Part shown: positions 1 through 8,149 of the stretch, piece after piece
How positions within the stretch are numbered: the first letter of the stretch is position 1
How the letters are laid out: each line of letters opens with the position of its first letter
Translations under genes and position numbers: made by a program
Source of the DNA: Anaeroplasmataceae bacterium
GTDB lineage: Bacteria; Bacillota_I; Bacilli_A; Acholeplasmatales; Anaeroplasmataceae
Direction: 5' to 3'
Length of the DNA stretch: 64,000 bases
Assembly (NCBI GenBank): GCA_029057785.1
Contig: JAIDZC010000010.1
Span: 1 to 64,000, forward strand
The notes under the pieces: generated by a model
What the model was told of the DNA's origin: nothing
Databases searched by the model: none
What the model saw: only the letters and a program-made list of their open reading frames with translations

Positions 1-2
1 CT

Positions 3-632
3 TATAGAATTGCGTTAGATTCTTTTGATTTTAAATTATATCCAGATTGTATGGGAAGTGAAGAATTGTTAAATACTTTCATTCAATCAGGATTTTCAAT
101 ATATTCTACATATAGTTCAACCCTAGCACCTATTTATGAACGTGTTTGGAATCGTTGTAAAAAAATCAAGGTACCACAAGGAATCCGATTTGAAGTCTTT
201 CATAATCGAGAGTGTTTCAATCATTTAGAAGAATTATATTCCATTGCTAGTATTTCTTTCCAAAAGGCAGATTTTTATGAGCCAATTTCTTTTGAATGCT
301 TTAAAGAAATCTATTTGAAGAATATAGAATTAGTTCAACCAGATATATTACTTATTTATGATGAAGAAAGACCTATTGCATTTAATTTTTGTTATGAGGA
401 TTTAGAAAAAAGATTTTATGTGTGTAAAACAACTGTGATACTTCCAGAATATCGAAACAAAATGATTTTAAAACTATTGATAGATAAGTCTTATGAAATG
501 ATGATAGAAAAAGGCTATAAAGAGGTTTTATATCATTTCCAAAATGATCGAACAAAGGTATTAGATGGTATATTTAAAAATGGAATCCTTCGTCAAAAAA
601 AATATGGGGTATTACGTTATGAGAATAAATAA
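3..632 (+). CDS. GNAT-like acyltransferase, 5' end cut by window edge
   Basis: The frame is open from the first bases of the window, so the gene begins outside it; the first ATG, at 51, is probably internal. The C-terminal half reads like a GNAT fold: a beta strand with LLIYDEERPIAF, then VILPEYRNKMILKLLIDKSY, which resembles the acetyl-CoA-binding strand-loop-helix, and a final ILRQKKYGVLRY strand. A FemAB/peptidyl-transferase-like relative is also possible. The next gene starts 14 bases before this stop, so the two are translationally coupled and belong to the operon running to 8082. The substrate is unknown; an acyl transfer onto the product of the neighbouring ligases is an inference from context only. 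Confidence 0.6.
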   Translation, partial: YRIALDSFDFKLYPDCMGSEELLNTFIQSGFSIYSTYSSTLAPIYERVWNRCKKIKVPQGIRFEVFHNRECFNHLEELYSIASISFQKADFYEPISFECFKEIYLKNIELVQPDILLIYDEERPIAFNFCYEDLEKRFYVCKTTVILPEYRNKMILKLLIDKSYEMMIEKGYKEVLYHFQNDRTKVLDGIFKNGILRQKKYGVLRYENK

Positions 633-1689
633 TAAAACTTGTACACGTTGTGTAAATGATAGAACTATCAAGCATATTCATTTTGATAATAAAGGAGTTT
701 GTAATTTTTGTAACTCCTATGATAAGATATCTCCTGTTTTGGAAAATCAAAGCTATTTAGATAAGGTGTTCCAAAATAAAATCAAGGATCATACACATAC
801 CTATGATGTTGCATTAGGTTTTAGTGGAGGCAAGGATTCCACCTATGTGCTTTATCAATTGGTGAATAAGTATAAGCTTAAGGTCATCACATATACCTTA
901 GATAATGGATTTTTATCTGAAGAGGCAAAGAATAAAATTGATAGGCTTGTAAAGGAACTGGGAGTGGTTCACGAATATGTGGTCTGTGATATGAGGCTAT
1001 TAAAAGAAATGTACAAGGTTATGGTGGAGAAGTATTTGTCTCCTTGTATTGCCTGTTCCTTTTTAGGCTACGCTGTAATGTTAAATTATGCAACAAAGGT
1101 AGACGCGGCAATTGGGATTCATGGGAGAAGCCCTGCTCAAATGTTTCGTAATTATGCTAGTGATGTTGATGATGTGTTTAAACCATTTATAGAAGAAGGA
1201 TTAAAGGAAAATCCAATACCGATGAATGAACTTGTTTATACCATATTAGAAAAAATAGAGAAGCTAGTTCATCCTGCCTTAGCAAAAATGATAAAAGAAA
1301 ATCTTTTAAAGGAAGGTTTAGAACAAGGCTTTAGAGAGTTTGTTTCTTTCTTTTTATATCATCCATATGATAAAGATGAAATCATTCAAACTTTAACGCA
1401 AAATACTTCCTGGAGAGTAGAAAGTGAAGAAGAGCATTTTGATTGTTTAATTCATCATGGAGCTCTTTATTTAAAGGACCAAATTGCAAGAAGAAGTCAT
1501 CTTATGCCAGAGTATAGCTATCTTGTTCGTAGTGGTCAAATGACAAGAGAGGCTGCAGTAAAGGCACTCGAATATCACCACGATAAAAAACAATCCAAGC
1601 TAGAACTTAAAAAACTATGCCAATATGCTCATATTTCTTATTCTAAGGTTATGCTGAAGGCATTCATCTACAAAAGGAGATGGTGGTAA
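619..1689 (+). CDS. PP-loop ATPase, N-acetyl sugar amidotransferase (WbpG)-like
   Basis: The 356 aa protein starts with a zinc-type motif (CTRC near residue 8, then CNFC) followed by the PP-loop SGGKDST near residue 70, the signature of ATP pyrophosphatases that adenylate a carbonyl for amination or thiolation. A CIAC pair lies near residue 161, and the C-terminal LVRSGQMTREAAVKAL resembles the end of WbpG/PseA-type sugar amidotransferases. Those usually work with a HisH/HisF-like glutaminase pair, and none is visible here. ATG 619 was chosen over upstream in-frame codons because the family N-terminus begins there. The stop overlaps the next ATG (TAATG). The family call is good; the substrate is unknown. 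Confidence 0.75.
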   Translation: MRINNKTCTRCVNDRTIKHIHFDNKGVCNFCNSYDKISPVLENQSYLDKVFQNKIKDHTHTYDVALGFSGGKDSTYVLYQLVNKYKLKVITYTLDNGFLSEEAKNKIDRLVKELGVVHEYVVCDMRLLKEMYKVMVEKYLSPCIACSFLGYAVMLNYATKVDAAIGIHGRSPAQMFRNYASDVDDVFKPFIEEGLKENPIPMNELVYTILEKIEKLVHPALAKMIKENLLKEGLEQGFREFVSFFLYHPYDKDEIIQTLTQNTSWRVESEEEHFDCLIHHGALYLKDQIARRSHLMPEYSYLVRSGQMTREAAVKALEYHHDKKQSKLELKKLCQYAHISYSKVMLKAFIYKRRWW

Positions 1690-4493
1690 TGGTATTTTTC
1701 AAGCGTTATATTGTTTTGTTCTTTGAAATCATAATACTATATACCGCATGTTTAGCTAGTACTTTATTTAAAGTACCTATCTTTACGGAAACACTTTATG
1801 GTTTTATTCCATTTTTCTATTTGATTCGCGTATTAGATGATATCTTAGATTATGATACAGATCTAAAGAATAATAAGGCACCATTAAGTAAAGGAGTACT
1901 ATATTTTCTAGCAGGTTTCTTTTGTATAGGTACAATAGCTTTAATCTCTATATATCAGCTATGGTATTTCTTCTTGCTTTTTGTTTTTGTATTGTTCTTT
2001 GTTTTATTTAAGAAGATTTCCATCTATGCAAAAATGCTCCTTTTACCTGCTACATATAGTCTTTTTCTTTATTATAATTTTACATTTGAAATTGTGAATA
2101 TTTGTATGCTTGTTTTATTCTTTGTTTTATCTATTCTATATGCCCTTTATAAAAAATTAAGTCAAGTTAACTTTTATGAGAACTATAAGGAAATAAAGAG
2201 TATAGGTGGAAAAGCATATAATCTAAATTATGCCAAGGTGAAAAATACACCAGCCTATTTTGTAATTCCTACTGAATATTTTAAGAGTTTAGAAAAGGAT
2301 AAACAGGTAGAAGAACAACTCAAGAAAAAAATTAATTCCTTTTGTAAAAAAGGCGAGCTATATGCAGTGCGTTCCTCTGCAATAGATGAGGATTCTTCTA
2401 AGTTTAGCTTCGCAGGAATTCATGATACAAAGCTAAATGTAAAAAAAGAAGATGTTTTATCTAAAGTTTATGAGGTATATCAAAGTGCTTTTATGCCACT
2501 TGCCATAGAGTATAGAACAACCAATGGACTTCCTATAGAAGATATTTCAATGGCTGTTGTTGTACAAAAGATGATTGTAGAGCCAGAAGCTTCTGGTGTA
2601 ATCTTCACAATGAATCCAAAAACAGATAATCCTGATGAAATTATGGTTAGTATTGTAGATGGACTTGGGGAAGATTTGGTAAGTGGAAAGAAGGATTCTA
2701 AGGATTATTTTATATCTTCAGGTCATATTCATGGAGATACCTCTTTTATATCTATAAAAGTATTAAAACAATTGGAGAAGCTTGGTCTTAATTTACAAAA
2801 AAGATATGATGTATTTTTAGATATTGAATTTACAATTAAGAAAAATAAAATTTATTTTCTACAAGCACGTCCGATTACAACCTATTCTGATATTCATCCA
2901 AGTCAAAGAACTCTTTTAATTGACAATTCTAATTTGATTGAATCCTATTATGGGACCACCTCTTATTTAACTCAAAGCTTTGCAAAAAGTATTTATCAAG
3001 GTGTATATACAAAAACCTTAGAAGCAGGTCATATTAGAAAAAAGATTATGCATTCTTTAGAGCCTACCTTAGAAAATATGCTATATGCATATGAAGGAAA
3101 GCTTTATTATAATTTAAATAGCTGGTATCGTTTGACAAGTATCTTTCCTATGAAATCTTCAACCTCTTATATGGAACAAATGATGGGAGTAGGAAGCAGA
3201 ACAAAGTCTTATAAAAAAGTTAAACTGAATTTTATAGATATGGTTAAAATTGGAATTTGCTTTATCCATAGGCTTCACACTATGGATAAGGCATCCAACG
3301 CTTTTATCGAGAAATTTAATCGAGTGGTTTTGCCCTACTATGGACATGAATTGACTGGGACTAACGAGGAACTGATTGCTTTATATCACAAAATCGAAGA
3401 GGATATATTGTCTGATTTTGCAACACCAATCTTAAATGATTGTGCAGTAATGTTTTATAATGGTCGTTTAACTAAAAAAATAAAGAGGAAATATAAAGAT
3501 CAATATACAGAAATCTTCGCTACCTGTATTCATTCTAGTGGTACGATGGAAAGTGCTAAAGTGTGTAAGGAATATGAGGATATTTTAAAATGTATTCAAG
3601 AAGATGCTACTCTTTTATCTGATTTTAAAAATTTAGATCCAGAAGAACTATTTAATAAATATCATTCTAAGGAATTTGAAATATCTAAAAAAATAGAAGA
3701 GTATATCTTGCATTTTGGTTCACGAGTTATGAATGAGCTTAAGCTAGAAACGATTACTATGATAGAAAATCCAGTACTTTTGTATAAGCAAATTCAAGAA
3801 GGCTTAGCTTATCAACAGGAACCTAATTCAGAGGCACCTCTTGTAGAAATTCCTAAGGATATAAGAAAGCTTGCAGATAAGACAAGATATTATATTTTAA
3901 ATAGAGAGCGTCTTCGCTTAAAAAGAACCTATATCTTTTCTGTAGTACGAAATATCTTTTTAGCCATAGGAAGAAACTACAGAAACGAAGGAAAAATATC
4001 TTCTTCTAGAGATATCTTCTATCTAACAAAAGAGGAAGTATTTTCTCTTCCTGAAAATGTAGAAGAAGTAATAAAGCTTCGCAAAAAGGAAATGGAATAT
4101 TTTAGAAAACAGCCTTATTATTATCGCGTAAGCTTCTACCCACATAGAGTTTTACCTTTAAAGCAGAGTTCTTCAAAAGAAGAGTTAAAGGGGTTAAGTA
4201 ATGGTAAAGCAATTATAAAGGGGAAAGTATCTGTAATGAAGGAAGTGACAGATCCTTTTACTCCTGGAGATATTATCGTTGCCTCTAGGACAGACCCAGG
4301 ATGGATATCCTTATTCCCTTTAGCTAGTGGTTTAATCGTAGAACATGGAAGTATGCTTTCTCATAGCTTCGTAGTAGCAAGAGAATTAGGACTTCCTGCT
4401 GTTGTAGGTATACCTGATGTCACAAAGATTTTAAAAACGGGAGATGTGGTTACCCTAGATAGTGTTAAGGGGGTGGTTCACATTGAAGAATAA
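1689..4493 (+). CDS. Fusion: half UbiA-like membrane domain + PEP-synthase/RPH-like phosphotransferase
   Basis: The 934 aa protein has three parts. Residues 1-165 are strongly hydrophobic with about five membrane segments and an Asp-rich DDILDYDTD motif near residue 50 that resembles the first metal-diphosphate motif of UbiA prenyltransferases; the second UbiA Asp motif is not seen. From about 172 (GGKAYNL) to 400 is an ATP-grasp PEP synthase/PPDK nucleotide domain, with RSSAIDEDS and VVQKMI motifs. A helical middle region (about 410-830) leads to a swivelling phosphohistidine domain with GSMLSHSFVVARELG, the catalytic His being near residue 892. There is no PEP/pyruvate TIM barrel, so the order matches rifampin-phosphotransferase-like proteins. 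ATG 1689 has AGGAG nine bases upstream. A membrane-bound ATP-dependent dikinase acting on a lipid is inferred. Confidence 0.75.
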   Translation: MVFFKRYIVLFFEIIILYTACLASTLFKVPIFTETLYGFIPFFYLIRVLDDILDYDTDLKNNKAPLSKGVLYFLAGFFCIGTIALISIYQLWYFFLLFVFVLFFVLFKKISIYAKMLLLPATYSLFLYYNFTFEIVNICMLVLFFVLSILYALYKKLSQVNFYENYKEIKSIGGKAYNLNYAKVKNTPAYFVIPTEYFKSLEKDKQVEEQLKKKINSFCKKGELYAVRSSAIDEDSSKFSFAGIHDTKLNVKKEDVLSKVYEVYQSAFMPLAIEYRTTNGLPIEDISMAVVVQKMIVEPEASGVIFTMNPKTDNPDEIMVSIVDGLGEDLVSGKKDSKDYFISSGHIHGDTSFISIKVLKQLEKLGLNLQKRYDVFLDIEFTIKKNKIYFLQARPITTYSDIHPSQRTLLIDNSNLIESYYGTTSYLTQSFAKSIYQGVYTKTLEAGHIRKKIMHSLEPTLENMLYAYEGKLYYNLNSWYRLTSIFPMKSSTSYMEQMMGVGSRTKSYKKVKLNFIDMVKIGICFIHRLHTMDKASNAFIEKFNRVVLPYYGHELTGTNEELIALYHKIEEDILSDFATPILNDCAVMFYNGRLTKKIKRKYKDQYTEIFATCIHSSGTMESAKVCKEYEDILKCIQEDATLLSDFKNLDPEELFNKYHSKEFEISKKIEEYILHFGSRVMNELKLETITMIENPVLLYKQIQEGLAYQQEPNSEAPLVEIPKDIRKLADKTRYYILNRERLRLKRTYIFSVVRNIFLAIGRNYRNEGKISSSRDIFYLTKEEVFSLPENVEEVIKLRKKEMEYFRKQPYYYRVSFYPHRVLPLKQSSSKEELKGLSNGKAIIKGKVSVMKEVTDPFTPGDIIVASRTDPGWISLFPLASGLIVEHGSMLSHSFVVARELGLPAVVGIPDVTKILKTGDVVTLDSVKGVVHIEE

Positions 4494-5541
4494 ATATTTT
4501 AAAGAACCAAATTATATTCACTACAGTAATTGTCATGAGGATGTATTGCAATTAAAGAAATATATGCCTCCACATACAAGAAGGATTTTATCTATTGCGA
4601 GTGCTTTAGATAATTCTTTAGCCTTTTTAGAAAATGATGAAGTAGAAGTTCTAGCAATTGATTCAAATCCAAGTCAGGTTTATCTTTCTAAATTGAAAAT
4701 TGCTGCAATCAAACATTTATCTTATAATGACTTTCTCATTCTTTTAGGCTTTAAGGAAGAAAATTCTGTAGATGTTTATAATACTCTTCAAGCTTCTTTA
4801 GATGAAGAAACGAGAACATACTTTGAGGAACACCTATTTTTAATTGAAAATAAATTAATTCATGCTGGACGCTTTGAATATTATTTCCATTTATTTCAAA
4901 AAAAGATTTTACCTCTTGTTGCTTCAAAAAAGAAAATAGAGAAATTTATGAGTTTTGCATCAATAGAAGAACAAAGAAAATATTATAATAAGTATATTAA
5001 TAATCGTCGTTTCAGACTTTTATTTCGTATCTTTTTTTCTAAAAAGGTTATGGCAAAGCTCGGTAGAGATAAAGCATATTTTCAATATGCTGAAGGGTCT
5101 TTAGCTAAGATATTAAAAGAAAGAGTTGATTTAGGAATTTATCATAATTTAAATTCTTCTAATCCATATCTTCAATATGCTATGCTAGGTAAGTTTAAAG
5201 AATTGCCTTACTATGCTAAAGAAGAAGTATTTGATAAGATTAAGAAAAATATAGATAGCATAGAAGTAAAATGCATAGATTTTGAAACAGTAATTCAAAA
5301 TGAAGGAAATTTTGATTTTATGAATCTGTCAGATATATTTGAATATATGCCTGAAGACATTTCTCAGTTTGAAAAGTGGATACAAAACTCTTGTAATACA
5401 AATGCAAGAATTGCTTACTGGAATATGATGAATCCTAGGTATTTAAATGGATTTAAAAGAATCAATACAAAAGAGAATCTAAAAGAAGATCGAGCAATGT
5501 ATTATCAGGATTTTATTGTTTATGAGGTGCAACATGATTGA
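4483..5541 (+). CDS. BtaA-like (DUF3419) SAM 3-amino-3-carboxypropyl transferase
   Basis: BtaA moves the 3-amino-3-carboxypropyl group of S-adenosylmethionine onto diacylglycerol in betaine-lipid synthesis. This 352 aa protein shows the BtaA pattern: IHYSNCHED near the N-terminus, a SAM motif I-like ILSIASALDNSLAFL (about 35-49), an acidic strand end VLAIDSNPSQ (D60), GRFEYYFHLFQKKILPL, NPYLQYAMLGKF and a late FDFMNLSDIFEYMP. TTG 4483 was preferred because AAGGGGGTGG ends five bases before it; an upstream in-frame start inside the previous gene is less likely. No BtaB-type N-methyltransferase lies nearby, so the product may be an unmethylated homoserine-type compound rather than a betaine. 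The acceptor is unknown. Confidence 0.75.
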   Translation: MKNKYFKEPNYIHYSNCHEDVLQLKKYMPPHTRRILSIASALDNSLAFLENDEVEVLAIDSNPSQVYLSKLKIAAIKHLSYNDFLILLGFKEENSVDVYNTLQASLDEETRTYFEEHLFLIENKLIHAGRFEYYFHLFQKKILPLVASKKKIEKFMSFASIEEQRKYYNKYINNRRFRLLFRIFFSKKVMAKLGRDKAYFQYAEGSLAKILKERVDLGIYHNLNSSNPYLQYAMLGKFKELPYYAKEEVFDKIKKNIDSIEVKCIDFETVIQNEGNFDFMNLSDIFEYMPEDISQFEKWIQNSCNTNARIAYWNMMNPRYLNGFKRINTKENLKEDRAMYYQDFIVYEVQHD

Positions 5542-6817
5542 GCATTTTTTAAAAGAAATAAAACCAGCTATACAATATGTAAAGCATCATAAGAAAGTAA
5601 GTAAGAGTTTTAAAGAGTTTTATGAAGATATCTATAAAATGATAGTGCTTTTTCAAAAGAATCAACTAAAACCAAAGGATAAGGTTGGGTTATTTGTATT
5701 GCCATATTCTTATGATTTTTATGTTGTAATGTTTGCCAGCTTTTTATATCAATTGAATTTGGTTGTCTTTGATTCATATAAGAAAAATCATATAAATGAA
5801 TTAATGATATTAGAAGAAGTTAGATATTGTTTTGTGGATAGAAAAACAAAAATGATGAGTTCTTTTATCCTTCCTAAATGTAAAAAAATTAATGTGTCCT
5901 CATTTGTAAAAAATAAGGTGAATTATAATCTGAAAATAGAAAGCTCTTCTGATTCAGTTATTTTAACCACCTTTACTTCTGGAACCACAGGTACTCCTAA
6001 AGCAATTCATCGAACCATAGATTTTTTGTTGAAGCAAGCTAAAGAGATTGAAAATGAGATTAATTTACAAGATGAATTTTCTATCTTTGGTGGATTACCT
6101 ATTTATAATATGTTATCCCTCTATTTGTTAAAAACCACTTGTATTTCTAGAAAAATAAAAAGCATTCAAAAATTTCAACCAGATTGTATTTTAACAAACA
6201 TTCAAAAAATACTTTCAGAAAAACGAAGTTATCCTATGGTTAAAAAAGTTATGCTAGGGGGAGCTATCCTTTATTCTGAAGAAGTAAAGAAGATTAAAGA
6301 AGTATTTCCTAACGCCAGTATTACTTATGTTTATGGAGCAAGTGAAGGAGCCATAATTTATAAGACAAATCTTGATTTTTATCAAAACAATCTTTTCTGT
6401 TTTGATAAAAAGGCAAATGAAATTGAAGTGGCTATTTCAAACCCAAATAAAGATGGAGTAGGGGAAATTGTAATTAAAGGAGATAAGGTAAATACACCAA
6501 ATCATTTACATTACACAGGGGATTTAGGAAAAATTGTAAGTGGGACATTACAATTACTTGGCAGAAAAAAATATTCCTCTTTAGAGAAAGAGTTTTATAA
6601 CTATGCTTTTGATGAGGAAATACGTAAAAAAAATCTTTGCATGGCTTTTAGCTTTTATTATAAGAATCAGATATATGTGGCTTATAATGGAAATTTAAAA
6701 AATAAAAAAGAAGGTGTAGAATATATTTTTATGCGTCAATTACCGATGGACTTAAAGCATAAAACAAAACTTAATTATAAAGTGTGTCTAGATAAAATAG
6801 AAAAAAGTATGAAATGA
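5534..6817 (+). CDS. AMP-forming acyl/aryl-CoA synthetase-like ligase (ANL superfamily)
   Basis: The 427 aa protein carries the P-loop-like TSGTTGTPK near residue 149, VMLGGAIL and YGASEGA (motif A5 region), HYTGDLG (hinge Asp region) and a C-terminal PMDLKHKTKLNY that holds the usual catalytic Lys. It therefore should adenylate a carboxylic acid. It is about 100 residues shorter than ordinary acyl-CoA synthetases, mainly through a reduced C-terminal lid. ATG 5534 lies inside the end of the BtaA-like gene, with GAGGTG upstream. Given its neighbours, activation of the amino-carboxypropyl carboxylate or of a fatty acid is plausible, but neither is shown. Confidence 0.75.
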   Translation: MIEHFLKEIKPAIQYVKHHKKVSKSFKEFYEDIYKMIVLFQKNQLKPKDKVGLFVLPYSYDFYVVMFASFLYQLNLVVFDSYKKNHINELMILEEVRYCFVDRKTKMMSSFILPKCKKINVSSFVKNKVNYNLKIESSSDSVILTTFTSGTTGTPKAIHRTIDFLLKQAKEIENEINLQDEFSIFGGLPIYNMLSLYLLKTTCISRKIKSIQKFQPDCILTNIQKILSEKRSYPMVKKVMLGGAILYSEEVKKIKEVFPNASITYVYGASEGAIIYKTNLDFYQNNLFCFDKKANEIEVAISNPNKDGVGEIVIKGDKVNTPNHLHYTGDLGKIVSGTLQLLGRKKYSSLEKEFYNYAFDEEIRKKNLCMAFSFYYKNQIYVAYNGNLKNKKEGVEYIFMRQLPMDLKHKTKLNYKVCLDKIEKSMK

Positions 6818-6825
6818 AAATTTTT

Positions 6826-6860
6826 AGCATAGTATTAATAGGTGATACTATGCTTTTTTA
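6826..6860 (+). promoter_or_regulatory. Hairpin enclosing RBS and start codon of the MurC-like gene
   Basis: GCATAGTAT (6827-6835) pairs perfectly with ATACTATGC (6845-6853). The nine-base loop TAATAGGTG contains the Shine-Dalgarno sequence, the start codon ATG 6850 sits in the 3' arm, and six T follow. The element looks both like a weak intrinsic terminator and like a translation-sequestering hairpin. Confidence 0.5.
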
Positions 6861-8082
6861 TTTGGTTGGAATCAAAGGCTCAGCTTTAAGTGCTCTTGCA
6901 AAAATACTTTCTGAACAAGGCCATATTGTAAGAGGAGTGGATGTTGAAGAGGATTTTTATACAATGAATTCTATCTATCCAATTCGTACTGAAAGCTTTT
7001 CTAATATGCAATTAAAAAAATGCTATTTCTATATTATAGGGAACGCATTTATAAATCATAGTGTAACAAAATACATTCAAAGTATGGTGTATACTTATAT
7101 GACATATCCTCAATTTTTGAATTATCATTTTAATAATAAACAATGGATATGTGTCAGTGGAACCTCAGGGAAAACGACAACCACTAAAATGCTTGCAACA
7201 CTACTCCCTAATTCCACAAGTCTAATTGGAGATGGTTCTTATCAGGTTGGAACGAAAAAGGATTTTATTTTGGAATCCTGTGAATATAGAAATACTTTTT
7301 TAAATTATCATCCCTATATCTCTTTAATCTTAAATGTAAATTATGATCATGTTGATTTTTTCAAAACGAAAGAAGACTATGAAAAATCTTTTATCCAGTT
7401 TGCAAAACAGAGTAATATTTGCATAGTAAATGGAGATGAGTTTTCTTATAGAGCTGATAATGTAATTACCTATGGCAGAAATGAAGATAATGATGTAGTC
7501 TTTACATACGATAAGGGAAAGGTAACGATATTAAGAAAGATATTTGAACTCTCAATTGTAGGATTAAAATATGCCTATGATTTTGTTGGTGCTTATTTGG
7601 CTGTTAAACTATTAAATGAAAGAGATTCTGTAGTTCAAACTAGAATCAAGAATTTTGTTATGCCAAAACGACGCTTTGAAAAAACGGAAATAGGATCTCA
7701 AATCATTATTTCGGATTATGCACATCATCCTCAAGAAGTAGAGGCTATATATGAAACATTATGTGAACAATACGGTTCTATGAGAAAGATATGCATTTTT
7801 GAACCACATACAATCTCTAGATTACAATGCTTTATTAAAGACTATAAAAAAGTATTAGGACAATTTGATGAATGTTATTTGTATGGATTATTTAGTAGTG
7901 CAAGAGAAAAACACAATATTGTTTTAGAAAAGTCACTTTACAAGGAATTAGGATTTCAAGTTTATGATTACCATTTGAAACAAAGCTTATATAAAAAAGA
8001 AAATGTCATTATTTGTTTTTTAGGAGCTGGGACAATAGATCGTGCTTGTGAAGAATATAGAAAGGAACTCTTTAAGAGATAA
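6850..8082 (+). CDS. MurC-like Mur ligase, divergent and operon-dedicated
   Basis: The 410 aa protein follows the MurC/Mpl order: N-terminal Rossmann start LVGIKGSALSALA, P-loop SGTSGKTTTT (about 103), NYDHVDFF, the C-terminal-domain DYAHHPQEV (about 290), FEPHTISRL and GAGTID. MurC normally has HGKTTTT and GIGG(S/A)GM, so Ser replaces His in the P-loop and the N-terminal glycine motif is altered; the protein is also somewhat shorter. Such ligases join an amino acid to a carboxylate with ATP. A dedicated paralogue acting on the operon's product is more likely than the essential MurC. ATG 6850 was chosen over the ATGA-overlap codon at 6814 because family homology starts there. The transcript ends at the hairpin at 8074. 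Confidence 0.75.
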   Translation: MLFYLVGIKGSALSALAKILSEQGHIVRGVDVEEDFYTMNSIYPIRTESFSNMQLKKCYFYIIGNAFINHSVTKYIQSMVYTYMTYPQFLNYHFNNKQWICVSGTSGKTTTTKMLATLLPNSTSLIGDGSYQVGTKKDFILESCEYRNTFLNYHPYISLILNVNYDHVDFFKTKEDYEKSFIQFAKQSNICIVNGDEFSYRADNVITYGRNEDNDVVFTYDKGKVTILRKIFELSIVGLKYAYDFVGAYLAVKLLNERDSVVQTRIKNFVMPKRRFEKTEIGSQIIISDYAHHPQEVEAIYETLCEQYGSMRKICIFEPHTISRLQCFIKDYKKVLGQFDECYLYGLFSSAREKHNIVLEKSLYKELGFQVYDYHLKQSLYKKENVIICFLGAGTIDRACEEYRKELFKR

Positions 8083-8106
8083 AGTATTTTACCTTATCTC
8101 TTTTCT
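8074..8106 (+). terminator. Intrinsic terminator after the MurC-like gene
   Basis: AAGAGATAA (8074-8082, including the stop codon) pairs with TTATCTCTT (8094-8102), followed by a T-rich tract. It closes the 1-8082 operon. Confidence 0.7.
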
Positions 8107-8114
8107 TTTTCTTG

Positions 8115-8123
8115 TGGTATAAT
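8115..8123 (+). promoter_or_regulatory. Extended -10 promoter for the glycosidase-MFS operon
   Basis: TGGTATAAT is an extended -10 (TG at 8115, TATAAT at 8118-8123) 27 bases before the GTG start. No convincing -35 is visible, which is common with extended -10 promoters. Confidence 0.6.
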
Positions 8124-8149
8124 AAAAATACTTGATAGGTGGTGGTATA

